From: Duganella levis
Lineage (GTDB): Bacteria; Pseudomonadota; Gammaproteobacteria; Burkholderiales; Burkholderiaceae_D
DNA length: 64,000 nt
Direction: 5' to 3'
NCBI RefSeq assembly: GCF_009857605.1
Contig: NZ_WWCT01000012.1
Location: 62,001 to 126,000, forward strand
Of the stretch, positions 7,916 to 15,702 are shown in pieces. Numbering within the stretch: the first letter of the stretch is position 1; every line of letters starts with the position of its first letter. A model generated the notes under the pieces. The model did not search any database. It was not told the origin of the DNA and saw only the letters and a program-made list of their open reading frames with translations. A program made the translations under genes and the position numbers.

Positions 7916-9616
7916 ATGGAAAAGCAATCCGGGACTGGCAAGAACATCGCTCCCCATCTGGCGTCGTCCGACATCGGCAACCGCCGCCATCAGATTTTCC
8001 CCACTCTGAGCGAAGACCAGTTCGACGTGATCCTGCGCTACGGCGAGCGCCAGCGCTTTATTGCGGGCACGGTGCTGTTCCGCCAGGGCGAGCGCCATAA
8101 TTCGATGTACGTGATTGTCTCCGGCTCGATCGAGATCGAACGCGGCTCGGTGCTGGGATCGACCGTGCTGGGCATCCACGGCCCCGGCATGTTCACCGGC
8201 GAGATGGGCGCGCTGGCGGGTCTTGCGGCCGTGGCCACTGCGCGCGTGGTGGAGGACAGTGAACTGATCGTCATTAGCGAAGACTCGCTGCGCACGCTGG
8301 TGATTTCCGAGGCGGCGCTGAGCGAAACCATCATGCGCGCCTTCATCCTGCGACGCGTGGCCTACATGCAGGACCAGACCGGCGGCGTGGTGTTGTTCGG
8401 CGCCCGCGATTCGCAGGAAACGCTGTTGCTGCGCCAGTTCCTCAACCGGAACGGTCAGCCGACCGCCTATTTCGATTCCGAATACGACGCCGACGAAGAG
8501 GCGCACAAGCTGATGGCGCGCTTTGACGTCAAGCCCGAAGATATCCCGGCGGTGGTGCTGCTCAACGGCCAGGTGCTGCGCCGGCCCACGCTGCGCCAGC
8601 TGGCCGATGGCCTTGGCATCAGCCCGGACGATCTCGATGGCCGCCTGTTCGATGTGGTGGTGGTCGGCGCCGGCCCGGCGGGACTGGCGGCGGCGGTGTA
8701 TGCAGCGTCCGAAGGCTTGACGGTGGCGGTGCTGGATGCGAAAGCGCCCGGCGGCCAGGCCGGTTCCAGTTCCAAGATCGAAAACTACTTTGGCTTCCCG
8801 ACCGGCGTTACCGGCCAGGCGCTGGCTGGCCGCGGGCTGTCGCAGGCGCGCAAGTTTGGCGCCGAGGTGGCGGTGCCGGTCAAGGTCAGCGGGGTCGATT
8901 GCTCCAGCGCCGAATACGGCATCCAGGTCGACAGCGGCGAGAAGCTGCGCGCGCGCTCGATCGTCATCGCCAGCGGCGCGCGTTATCGCAAGCCGGCCTT
9001 GCCGGAGCTGGAGCGCTTTGAAGGACGCGGCGTCTATTACAGTGCCTCGTTCATGGAGGCTAACTTCTGTACCGACGAGGAAGTGGTGATCGTCGGCGGC
9101 GGCAATTCGGCCGGGCAGGCGGCGGTGTTCCTCGCCTCGCACGCCAAGCATGTGCACATCGTGGTGCGCTCGGGTGGGCTGGCGGCCAGCATGTCGCGCT
9201 ACCTGATTCAGCGGATCGAGGCGTCACCGAAGATCACGCTGCACGTCCACAAGCAGATCGTCGAACTGCGCGGCGCCGACCGGCTGGAAAGCATCCTGTG
9301 GCAAAGCGAAGGCAGCGAACCGCGCGAGGCGCCGGCGCGCCATCTGTTCCTGTTCCTCGGCGCGGACCCCAGCACCGCATGGCTGGGCGATTGCGTGGTA
9401 CTGGACGATAAGGGCTTTGTGCTCACCGGGCCGGATGTGCCGGCGGCCAGCTGGCTACTTGACCGGCCGCGCCATTTGCTGGAGACCAGCCGCCCGCGCA
9501 TCTTCGCGGTGGGCGATGTGCGCAGCGGTTCGGTCAAGCGGGTGGCGGCGGCGGTGGGTGAAGGCTCGGCAGCGGTGGCGTCGCTGCACCAGGCGCTGGC
9601 TTCGGACCTGCTCTAA
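7916..9616 (+). CDS. Cyclic nucleotide-binding domain fused to thioredoxin-reductase-like FAD oxidoreductase
   Basis: A 566-residue three-part protein. Residues about 25-140 are a Crp-type cyclic nucleotide-binding fold (AGTVLFRQGERHNSMYVIVSG ... FTGEMGALAG). Residues about 150-235 look like a thioredoxin/glutaredoxin-type fold with no CxxC. From 244 on it is a thioredoxin-reductase-like flavoprotein with FAD loop GAGPAGLAAA, GGQAGSSSKIENYFGFP, NADPH loop GGGNSAGQAA at about 392, and the second FAD motif FAVGDVRSGSVKRVAAAVGEG. The usual redox CxxC of the NADPH domain is absent; only one Cys (ANFCTDEE) lies in that area. It overlaps the convergent patatin-like gene by 4 nt. The electron acceptor is unknown. 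Confidence 0.88.
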   Translation: MEKQSGTGKNIAPHLASSDIGNRRHQIFPTLSEDQFDVILRYGERQRFIAGTVLFRQGERHNSMYVIVSGSIEIERGSVLGSTVLGIHGPGMFTGEMGALAGLAAVATARVVEDSELIVISEDSLRTLVISEAALSETIMRAFILRRVAYMQDQTGGVVLFGARDSQETLLLRQFLNRNGQPTAYFDSEYDADEEAHKLMARFDVKPEDIPAVVLLNGQVLRRPTLRQLADGLGISPDDLDGRLFDVVVVGAGPAGLAAAVYAASEGLTVAVLDAKAPGGQAGSSSKIENYFGFPTGVTGQALAGRGLSQARKFGAEVAVPVKVSGVDCSSAEYGIQVDSGEKLRARSIVIASGARYRKPALPELERFEGRGVYYSASFMEANFCTDEEVVIVGGGNSAGQAAVFLASHAKHVHIVVRSGGLAASMSRYLIQRIEASPKITLHVHKQIVELRGADRLESILWQSEGSEPREAPARHLFLFLGADPSTAWLGDCVVLDDKGFVLTGPDVPAASWLLDRPRHLLETSRPRIFAVGDVRSGSVKRVAAAVGEGSAAVASLHQALASDLL

Positions 9617-10719
9617 GGTTCGATGCTGCGCAGCGGTTTGCTGTGACGGTTGGCGCGGCGGATCGGCGGCTGTTGCAGTGCCGGCCGCGCCAGTGCTTCC
9701 CGCGCGCGGTCGTAGCCGTACTGCCACTGATCGTTCATGTGCTGCACGAAGATTTCGTAGGACGGCGGCATTTGCAGTTCGATGCGGTTGCGCCGCCAGT
9801 CCAGCTTTTGCTGCAGCTGCTGCTTTTCCAATACCACTGACACGTCCGACGAATCGATGCGCATGTCGGCCAGGTGGCTGTTGGCGTAGCGCAGGCGCGC
9901 ATTGCCGTCCACGCCCAGCACCGCGCGCCAGGCGGGAATCGAAAATACCTGGTCGAACGCTTCCTTGAATTCCATGATCACTTCCTGGCCCAGGCGGCGG
10001 GCGATTTCGACCGGGAACAGATCCAGCACGCCGCCGATGTATTCGTCGCCGCGATACTGCGCGCAGCGGAAGTAGATCATATCGGCGATGGAGATGCGGG
10101 CGGCTTCGGTGACCGGCACGCTGTCGTCGGTCCGCAGTTCGCGGGCGATCGCGTGTTCGCCCCAGCGGGCGTCGGCCAGCGGCGAATCCATGCCTTGGAG
10201 CGCAGCGGCGGCGCGCTGGTTGCAGAAGATCGTTTCCGCATACAGCTTGCGCTGGCCGCGTGGCTGGCCGACGTCTTCAGGGGCGAACAGCAGCTTGCCG
10301 CCGATGATGGCCACGTCCACATGCGGCGCGCCGGTGGCGGGCGGGAAGGGCAACTGCGGCGGAATCTCGAACAGGTAATCGTTGAACAGGTCCGGGATGA
10401 GCGGCGCGCTGGCGCGGGACAGCTTGCGTCTTGCGGCGCGCAGCAAGGTGCCACGCAGCGCGGCGTGTTCGGTGGAGCGCAGGCCGCACCAGAACTGGTA
10501 CATGGTCTCGGAAGACAGCCACGCGCGTTGGGCGTCGGGATCGGGCAGGTTGTGGATGATGGCGGCGGCGATGGCGCCACCGCAGCTGGCCAGCAGCACA
10601 TCGGGTGCCTTGCCGGCCTGCCGCAGCGCGGCGTACATGCCGATATAAATCCCGAAACGGAATCCGCCCCCACCAAGCACCATGCAACGTTGATACGGTT
10701 TATACAATTCTTGCGTCAT
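9613..10719 (-). CDS. Patatin-like protein with altered catalytic motifs
   Basis: A 368-residue protein with the patatin layout: the oxyanion loop LGGGGFRFGIYIGMYAAL near the N-terminus, a nucleophile-elbow segment LLASCGGAIAAAI, and the later YIGGVLDLFPV segment. In active patatins the elbow reads GxSxG and the aspartate motif DG[GA]. Here the first Gly of the elbow is Leu, and the dyad Asp position is Ile. Lipase activity is therefore doubtful. The long C-terminal part is Arg/Gln rich and ends in a basic tail. The ATG at 10719 is preferred; an in-frame GTG at 10737 is possible. No signal peptide is seen. Confidence 0.75.
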   Translation of the reverse strand: MTQELYKPYQRCMVLGGGGFRFGIYIGMYAALRQAGKAPDVLLASCGGAIAAAIIHNLPDPDAQRAWLSSETMYQFWCGLRSTEHAALRGTLLRAARRKLSRASAPLIPDLFNDYLFEIPPQLPFPPATGAPHVDVAIIGGKLLFAPEDVGQPRGQRKLYAETIFCNQRAAAALQGMDSPLADARWGEHAIARELRTDDSVPVTEAARISIADMIYFRCAQYRGDEYIGGVLDLFPVEIARRLGQEVIMEFKEAFDQVFSIPAWRAVLGVDGNARLRYANSHLADMRIDSSDVSVVLEKQQLQQKLDWRRNRIELQMPPSYEIFVQHMNDQWQYGYDRAREALARPALQQPPIRRANRHSKPLRSIEP

Positions 10720-10804
10720 AGACCACAACGATATCACACCGAAGTTTGATCGATTCGATATTCCCTCACCGCTCCGCTTGACGCGTTTGGGTATGAGGAG
10801 AATT

Positions 10805-10861
10805 ATGACGATATGGACAGCCCACTTACATCGACGGAAGACACACTGCAGACTCTGCTAG
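10805..10861 (+). CDS. Possible 18-residue leader peptide ORF
   Basis: GAGGAG at 10795-10800 sits 4 nt before the ATG at 10805, an ideal spacing, and opens an 18-codon frame ending at TAG 10861. It overlaps the start of the larger gene at 10813 in another frame. It may be a translated leader, or the ribosome site may simply serve the ATG at 10813, 12 nt away. Confidence 0.25.
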   Translation: MTIWTAHLHRRKTHCRLC

Positions 10862-11289
10862 TCCGCACGGCCGTCATGCAGGCACATAACGACGCAATAC
10901 TTGCAGCATTGCGAGGATTGCAAGAGGGGCAGGATGCGCTGAGAAAGGAATTCGCGGTGCTCCGAGATGCGCAGGTTGCGACGCAGGTTTCGGTTGGCAT
11001 ACTGCAGACCGAGGTGGGCACGCTTAAAGAACGACTGGCCCACCATACAACGCAGATGGACGAACGGATGACTCACCATGCAGCACAGATGGGCGAGCGG
11101 ATGACCTACCATGCAGCGCAGGCAGACGAACGGATGACCTATTATGCAACGAAGGCGGACGTAGAGTCCGTTCGCTCCGAGCTCTACAAGGCGCTGGAGG
11201 CGCAGACCTGGCGTTTGCTGGTCTGGCTGACTGCCGTGTGCTCCGGGCTTACCGGCGCCGTGTATTACATCGCCCGCAACGTGCACTGA
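10813..11289 (+). CDS. Coiled-coil membrane protein with 11-residue repeats (XhlA/DUF1640-like)
   Basis: A 158-residue, mostly helical protein. Residues 77-120 are four tandem 11-residue units of the type HHAAQMGERMT, matching four 33-bp DNA repeats. After them comes KADVESVRSELYKALEAQTWR and one membrane segment (LLVWLTAVCSGLTGAVYYI) close to the C-terminus. This resembles the DUF1640/CCDC90-like and XhlA-like coiled-coil proteins, which are membrane-tethered rods. Eleven-residue periodicity fits a right-handed coiled coil. The function is unknown. It is convergent with the TonB receptor gene. Confidence 0.7.
   Translation: MDSPLTSTEDTLQTLLVRTAVMQAHNDAILAALRGLQEGQDALRKEFAVLRDAQVATQVSVGILQTEVGTLKERLAHHTTQMDERMTHHAAQMGERMTYHAAQADERMTYYATKADVESVRSELYKALEAQTWRLLVWLTAVCSGLTGAVYYIARNVH
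11041..11172 (+). repeat. Four tandem 33-bp repeats within a coding region
   Basis: Units begin at 11041, 11074, 11107 and 11140. The first three are close copies of a CACCATGCAGC-type unit ending CGGATGAC; the fourth is diverged. Each encodes 11 residues, so unit gain or loss keeps the frame. Confidence 0.85.
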
Positions 11290-13413
11290 TTAGAACTGCT
11301 GCTCCAGCATGACGCGCAGGGTTGGCTGCGTTGGCGTCAGGCGCAGGCTGCGGGTGGTGCCGCTGGCATCGGTGTAGTTGTAGGTCTCCGTGGCCTGCTG
11401 ATGCAGCAGATTGCTGGCCGCCACCCGCAACTGCGTCTTCGCGCGCCACTTCCACACCGCGTACAAATCCAGCTCCCGTTTGGCGCTGGTGCTGCTCAGC
11501 GTTTGCACCGACTCCCGCGCGTGCTCACCGGCCTGATAGTTCAGATTCCCGCCAACCGTCAGCTGCGACCAGCGATAGTCCATCCCCAGGTTGGCCGTGG
11601 CCGGCGTCTGTGACTCCAGCCGATTGTACGGCCCTGGCACATTGTCCACGCGCGACCAGTTGCGCGCAAGGTTAGCCCGCAGATCAAGCGCCTTGGATAA
11701 CGGCAGCTTGGCCTCCAGCTCCACGCCATGCGCATTGGCGTTACCGTCATTGAACGGCGCCGTCACCCACACGCCATCCTGCCGGAACAAGCGCGATTGC
11801 GTCACATCGCGAATGCGGCGCACGTAGACGCTGGCGCTGACCAGCGCACCATCACCGAGATAATGTTCATACGCCGCATCCATCCCCCAGGTCAGTTCCG
11901 GCTTAAGCAAGGGATTGCCTTGCTCGTCCGGATTGGTCGGATTATTGTTGTTGTCCTTGGTGTAGCGGCGCGGCACCAGCTTGACCAGTTCCGGCGCCTT
12001 GTAGGTGCGGCTGATCGCCAGCCGCAGCACGTCTTTGTTGGCCAGTTCATAGCGCGACTGCAACGAAGGACTCCACACCGCAGCGCTGCTGTCCAGCGCA
12101 TCCGGCGCATTGGCCGCAATCGCCCGGCTGGCAGTATCCAGCCGCTCATGGCGCAGACCGAGATACAGCGAATAGCGCTTGGTCACCTGCCACTCATCCT
12201 GCGCAAACAATGCCAGGCGATTGACGTTGGCCGTGTAGTCGGCGTCGTTGGCGCTGGTGAGCAGGCCGTTGGCGTCGAACAGCGTCTCGTTGCGGTCTTC
12301 GCTGCGGCGTGCATGGCTGGCGTCCCAACCGACGGCCAGCGCGTGACTGTCGCCGATCGGATGGCGATAGGTGCCGGTGCTGGTGATGCTGTTCTCCACC
12401 GGCCCGGAATCCACATGGTGGCGGCCCAGCGGCTGGCCGTCCGCATCCATGCCGTGGAAGTCGAAGGTGCCGGTGCGGCGGTTGGTGCTGGCGCCCAGTT
12501 TCATCTCCAGTTTGTCGCCATTGGATAGCTGATGCGTCCAATTGACATCGCTGCGCAGCATAACGAAGTTGGCGACGAAGTTGGCCGTGTTGCGTGGATA
12601 TTCGCTATGGTCGCCGAGCAGCACCGTTTCGTCGGCGCGGGCCAGGTTGTCCACGCGGCGCACGTAGGCGAAGCTTTGCCAACTGAGGGTATCGCCGCCG
12701 TCCAGCTTCCAGTTGAGACGCGGCGTTAGCGTCAGCGCGTCGGTGCGGCCGGATTCGGTTTGCGGCGTGCGGCGCAGCAGCGTGAGGACGCCATCGGGAT
12801 CACGCTGCTCCTGCCAGTCGGTGAACGGTTTTTCGCTGCGCTTGCGCGTCAAGGTGGCGGCGAGGCTGTAGGAATAAGCTCCGCTTTGATCCGACAGCTG
12901 CGCGCTCAACGCCGGCGTGTTGACGCCATGCTGGCGCGCGACGCTGGCGGTGACCGAGCGCTGACCGCGTGTCACCGTCTTTTTCAGGATGATGTTGATG
13001 GCGCCGGCCACCGCCTGGTTGCTCAAATCCGCCGTGGGACTGCGCAGGATTTCGATGCGTTCGATGGTCTCGGGCGAGATGGCGTCCAGTGAAAAGCCGT
13101 TCGGTACTGGCTCGCCGTTGAGCAGGATCTGCGTGTAGCCGTTGCCCAGGCCGCGCATCTGGATCGCGCCGCCCTGGCCGGGCGCTCCGCTGATGCTGAC
13201 GCCGGGCAGGCGCTTGAGCACATCGGACAGCGCCAGATCGCCCTGGCGCACGATATCGGCATGGTTGATGACGATGGCGGTGGTGGTCTCGCGCTGGCGC
13301 TGGTCGGCGCGGGCGCCGGTGATCACGACTTGCTGCGGGTCGGGGACGTCCGTCGCGCAGGCGCAAGCGGACACCGCCAGCAGCAAGCTGCTGGTGATGC
13401 GTGGTACTGGCAT
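11290..13413 (-). CDS. TonB-dependent outer-membrane receptor
   Basis: A 707-residue receptor. A short signal region (to about residue 20) is followed by a TonB-box-like stretch and the plug domain: VVITGARADQRQRETTTAIV, DVLKRLPGVSISG, IQMRGLGNGYTQILLNGEPV, ERIEILRSPTADLSNQAVAG. The barrel ends in VMLEQQF with the terminal Phe used for outer-membrane insertion. No N-terminal signalling (STN) domain is present. The ligand is unknown. The start is 3 bp from the stop of the upstream M56/M23 gene, so both probably belong to one operon under the BlaI-type repressor. The ribosome site reads AAGGG. Confidence 0.92.
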   Translation of the reverse strand: MPVPRITSSLLLAVSACACATDVPDPQQVVITGARADQRQRETTTAIVINHADIVRQGDLALSDVLKRLPGVSISGAPGQGGAIQMRGLGNGYTQILLNGEPVPNGFSLDAISPETIERIEILRSPTADLSNQAVAGAINIILKKTVTRGQRSVTASVARQHGVNTPALSAQLSDQSGAYSYSLAATLTRKRSEKPFTDWQEQRDPDGVLTLLRRTPQTESGRTDALTLTPRLNWKLDGGDTLSWQSFAYVRRVDNLARADETVLLGDHSEYPRNTANFVANFVMLRSDVNWTHQLSNGDKLEMKLGASTNRRTGTFDFHGMDADGQPLGRHHVDSGPVENSITSTGTYRHPIGDSHALAVGWDASHARRSEDRNETLFDANGLLTSANDADYTANVNRLALFAQDEWQVTKRYSLYLGLRHERLDTASRAIAANAPDALDSSAAVWSPSLQSRYELANKDVLRLAISRTYKAPELVKLVPRRYTKDNNNNPTNPDEQGNPLLKPELTWGMDAAYEHYLGDGALVSASVYVRRIRDVTQSRLFRQDGVWVTAPFNDGNANAHGVELEAKLPLSKALDLRANLARNWSRVDNVPGPYNRLESQTPATANLGMDYRWSQLTVGGNLNYQAGEHARESVQTLSSTSAKRELDLYAVWKWRAKTQLRVAASNLLHQQATETYNYTDASGTTRSLRLTPTQPTLRVMLEQQF

Positions 13414-13416
13414 GGT

Positions 13417-15036
13417 TTATCCCTTAGAGGCTTGTTGCTGGCGGCGGACCTTGAGTGCGCGCGGTGTGGCGTAGGCGTCCAGGTTGGCGAACATGGGGGC
13501 CGGATTGACGATCTGGCCGTTCTGTCGCATTTCCAGGTGCAGGTGCGGACCGGTGGCGAAACCGGTCTGGCCGACGGCGCCGATCAACTGGCCGGCCTGC
13601 ACCTGTTGGCCGGCTTTGACGTTGATGCTGTTCAGGTGTGCGTAGAGCGAGCGTTGCGCGCCGTGCTCGATGATGACGACGTTGCCGTATCGGCCGTCAT
13701 TCTCGGCGATGTGCCCGGCGGAGATAATGGTGCCGCCGGCGACGGCGTGTACCGGCGTGCCTTTGGTGGCGGCGAAGTCGATGCCTTTATGCGGCGTTGG
13801 CAGCACGCTGCGCATGACGCCATAGAAGCTGGTGACGCGGACGTTATCAAGTGGTGCGCGCCAAGGCTCGGCCGCTGCTGCGACTAGTGCTGTCGCTGGC
13901 GTTGGCACGCTGCTGGCGGTGGATGGAATATTGAACGCCAGCGCCGGTTGCAGCATTGCGCCGGCCGCCAGCAAGGCTGTCAGCACGCCGCCGGTGAGCC
14001 ATGCCGCAGTGGCGCTCAATGTTGGTAGGCTGTCCTTCTGCATATGGCGAATACGGGCGGCGATGGTGGCGCCGTTGAAGGCGGCCACGCCGATTGGCGT
14101 CATCGTTGTCCATTGCTGGAGCAGGGAGGCGGCGTATTGTTTGCGCTGGTGCTGTGGGCGGCCGTTCAGTACATGCTGGTCGCAGCTTAATTCCAGCGCC
14201 CATTCCATCTGCTTCGCCATCCAGCTCAGCGTGGGATTGAACCAGAAGACGGTCTGCAAAGTGGCTGCGATGGCGAGGCACAGCGGATCGCGCATGCGCC
14301 AGTGATGCAGCTCGTGGGCGATGATCATTTGCTGCTGCGTGGTGCTCAATGTGTCCAGATGGGCGGGCAGCAGCAGGTGCGGGTGGCGCACGCCGAGCAG
14401 CATTGGCGAGATCGGGACGTCGGTGCGCAGTACGGTCAGTTTGCGTTGGACGATTTCGCGCAGTTGGACGGCGGTGAAGGCGCCGTGAGCTTGCAGGTCG
14501 GCCGGTGACAGGCGTTGTGCGGTAGCGCGCAGCTTGCGCCACATACGGCGTGCTTGCCATTGGCGCGTGATGGCGACGGTCAGCCCGACGGCGTAGATAA
14601 GCAGCCAAACGATGGCCATCAACGGGACGGCGCGAGCTACGGCAGATGGCGCGTCGGCGGGCGAGGCGCCACCTGGCAGCTCATTCGCGGACGGCGCGCT
14701 GTTCTCCGGCTCATTCGCAGCCGCCTCCACCCGTATGCTGGTCGCAGATTGGATGGGCGCTGCCAGTGAGGATGGCGCGACGTTGCTCGCGGCGATCGCT
14801 GCCGGGCCTAGCGTGATGCTGGTTTGCGCTGGATGCGGCAGGAAGGGCAGCAGCGCGGCTGCGGCCACTACGCCTTGCGCTGCCAGCCATACGCCGCGCC
14901 GCGTCCGCAGCGCCGGCCACAGACGCGTGGCGCCGCTCAGCAGCAGCCACGCGGCCAGTCCGACCGCCACGCAGCCCGCACAGGCCAGCAGCCATTGCGT
15001 CACCAGTAACTCCAGCAGATACGCGCCGCTCATCAC
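13417..15036 (-). CDS. BlaR1-like M56 membrane metallopeptidase fused to M23 endopeptidase domain
   Basis: A 539-residue inner-membrane protein. The N-terminal region has several membrane segments. The M56 zinc motif HELHH is at 241-245 with the downstream ELSCDQHVL segment. After another membrane segment (about 347-367) comes an M23/LytM domain with H416, D420 (HKGID), H467 (YAHL) and H498/H500 (GPHLH), so its zinc site looks intact. In BlaR1/MecR1 the M56 part cleaves the BlaI repressor after a periplasmic sensor binds beta-lactam; here the C-terminal sensor place is taken by a peptidoglycan-peptidase domain. It overlaps the repressor gene by 4 nt. The function is inferred. Confidence 0.88.
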   Translation of the reverse strand: MMSGAYLLELLVTQWLLACAGCVAVGLAAWLLLSGATRLWPALRTRRGVWLAAQGVVAAAALLPFLPHPAQTSITLGPAAIAASNVAPSSLAAPIQSATSIRVEAAANEPENSAPSANELPGGASPADAPSAVARAVPLMAIVWLLIYAVGLTVAITRQWQARRMWRKLRATAQRLSPADLQAHGAFTAVQLREIVQRKLTVLRTDVPISPMLLGVRHPHLLLPAHLDTLSTTQQQMIIAHELHHWRMRDPLCLAIAATLQTVFWFNPTLSWMAKQMEWALELSCDQHVLNGRPQHQRKQYAASLLQQWTTMTPIGVAAFNGATIAARIRHMQKDSLPTLSATAAWLTGGVLTALLAAGAMLQPALAFNIPSTASSVPTPATALVAAAAEPWRAPLDNVRVTSFYGVMRSVLPTPHKGIDFAATKGTPVHAVAGGTIISAGHIAENDGRYGNVVIIEHGAQRSLYAHLNSINVKAGQQVQAGQLIGAVGQTGFATGPHLHLEMRQNGQIVNPAPMFANLDAYATPRALKVRRQQQASKG

Positions 15037-15413
15037 TCGCTGTCCGCTGGCCAGTCGTTCAGCATCTGTTCCAGCTGTGTCAGCTCTTTCTGGTCGACCA
15101 GCTTGCTGCCGGTGAACATGGCCACCGGCAGCGGCGCATCCAGCTCCATCACGCGGCGGCCGAAGTCGCGCGCGAAGGCGGCCAGCGTGCCCACTTTTTC
15201 CAGCACCGCGCTATACACATTGATGCCGTGCACCGTCTGCATGCCGATCATCTGCTTTTCCAGCATCCGGTCCAGCGTCTTGCGGGTGGACGAGAACGAC
15301 CAGCCCAGCTCATCAGCGGCGGCATCGTGGATTTCGCGCGCGCTCAACGGTTGCTGTTTCCACAGCACTTTCAGCAACGTCAGTTCGCTGACGGAAGGAA
15401 TCGTGACAGACAT
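15033..15413 (-). CDS. BlaI/MecI/CopY-family transcriptional repressor
   Basis: A 126-residue winged-helix protein. The segment LTLLKVLWKQQPLSAREIHDAAADELGWSFSSTRKTLDRMLEK is the family DNA-binding domain, and the C-terminal part is the dimer domain. Family members repress their own operon and are removed by proteolysis by an M56 partner, which is encoded next and overlaps by 4 nt (ATGA). A TGCGACA/TGTCGCA inverted repeat lies 33 bp upstream of the start and is the likely operator. What is sensed is unknown. Confidence 0.9.
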   Translation of the reverse strand: MSVTIPSVSELTLLKVLWKQQPLSAREIHDAAADELGWSFSSTRKTLDRMLEKQMIGMQTVHGINVYSAVLEKVGTLAAFARDFGRRVMELDAPLPVAMFTGSKLVDQKELTQLEQMLNDWPADSE

Positions 15414-15424
15414 GGTTTACCCCT

Positions 15425-15461
15425 ATGCGACTAATGGGATGATTATGCGACAACTGTCGCA
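15425..15461 (-). promoter_or_regulatory. Probable BlaI-type operator
   Basis: TGCGACA-AC-TGTCGCA at 15446-15461 is a perfect 7-bp inverted repeat. A further half-site TATGCGAC begins at 15424, exactly 20 bp (two helix turns) from the TATGCGAC at 15444. Both lie in the 5' leader of the repressor gene. Confidence 0.6.
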
Positions 15462-15489
15462 ATCGCGTCAACCACCAAATAACCAAAGA

Positions 15490-15518
15490 TGTATAAGATT
15501 TTGTAACATTGCTTTGAA
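15490..15518 (-). promoter_or_regulatory. Possible promoter of the repressor/protease/receptor operon
   Basis: On the minus strand TTCAAA (15513-15518) and TATACA (15490-15495) are separated by 17 bp in an AT-rich stretch. Each matches 4 of 6 positions of the sigma-70 hexamers. Transcripts from here would carry the operator in the leader. Confidence 0.4.
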
Positions 15519-15547
15519 TAAATTCCAAATATGTTACGATGAATTAA

Positions 15548-15561
15548 TTGATAATTATCAA
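15548..15561. promoter_or_regulatory. AT-rich palindrome, Fur-box-like
   Basis: TTGATAATTATCAA is a perfect 14-bp palindrome containing GATAAT-type half-sites like those in Fur boxes. It is 135 bp upstream of the BlaI-type gene on one side and 142 bp from the hemolysin III gene on the other. A role in iron control of the TonB receptor operon is only a guess. Confidence 0.3.
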
Positions 15562-15702
15562 TAAAACACGGTCGTACGCAGCAGGACGGAAGGTATCGCC
15601 AGGCGGGTATTGGCTTAACCGGCGGCGAGAAGCGGCGGGGCGCTATACAATGGTTGTGGCCGCAGCTATCCCAGCCGCAGCCACCTCTGCATTGGAAACA
15701 CT

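Noticed and set aside
7520..9157. A 545-residue open frame on the minus strand
   Set aside because: It is antisense to the cyclic-nucleotide/TrxR-like gene, with His/Arg/Gln-rich content typical of shadow frames.
11041..11172. 33-bp repeats that could suggest a CRISPR array
   Set aside because: They are adjacent without spacers, in frame, and encode a coiled coil.
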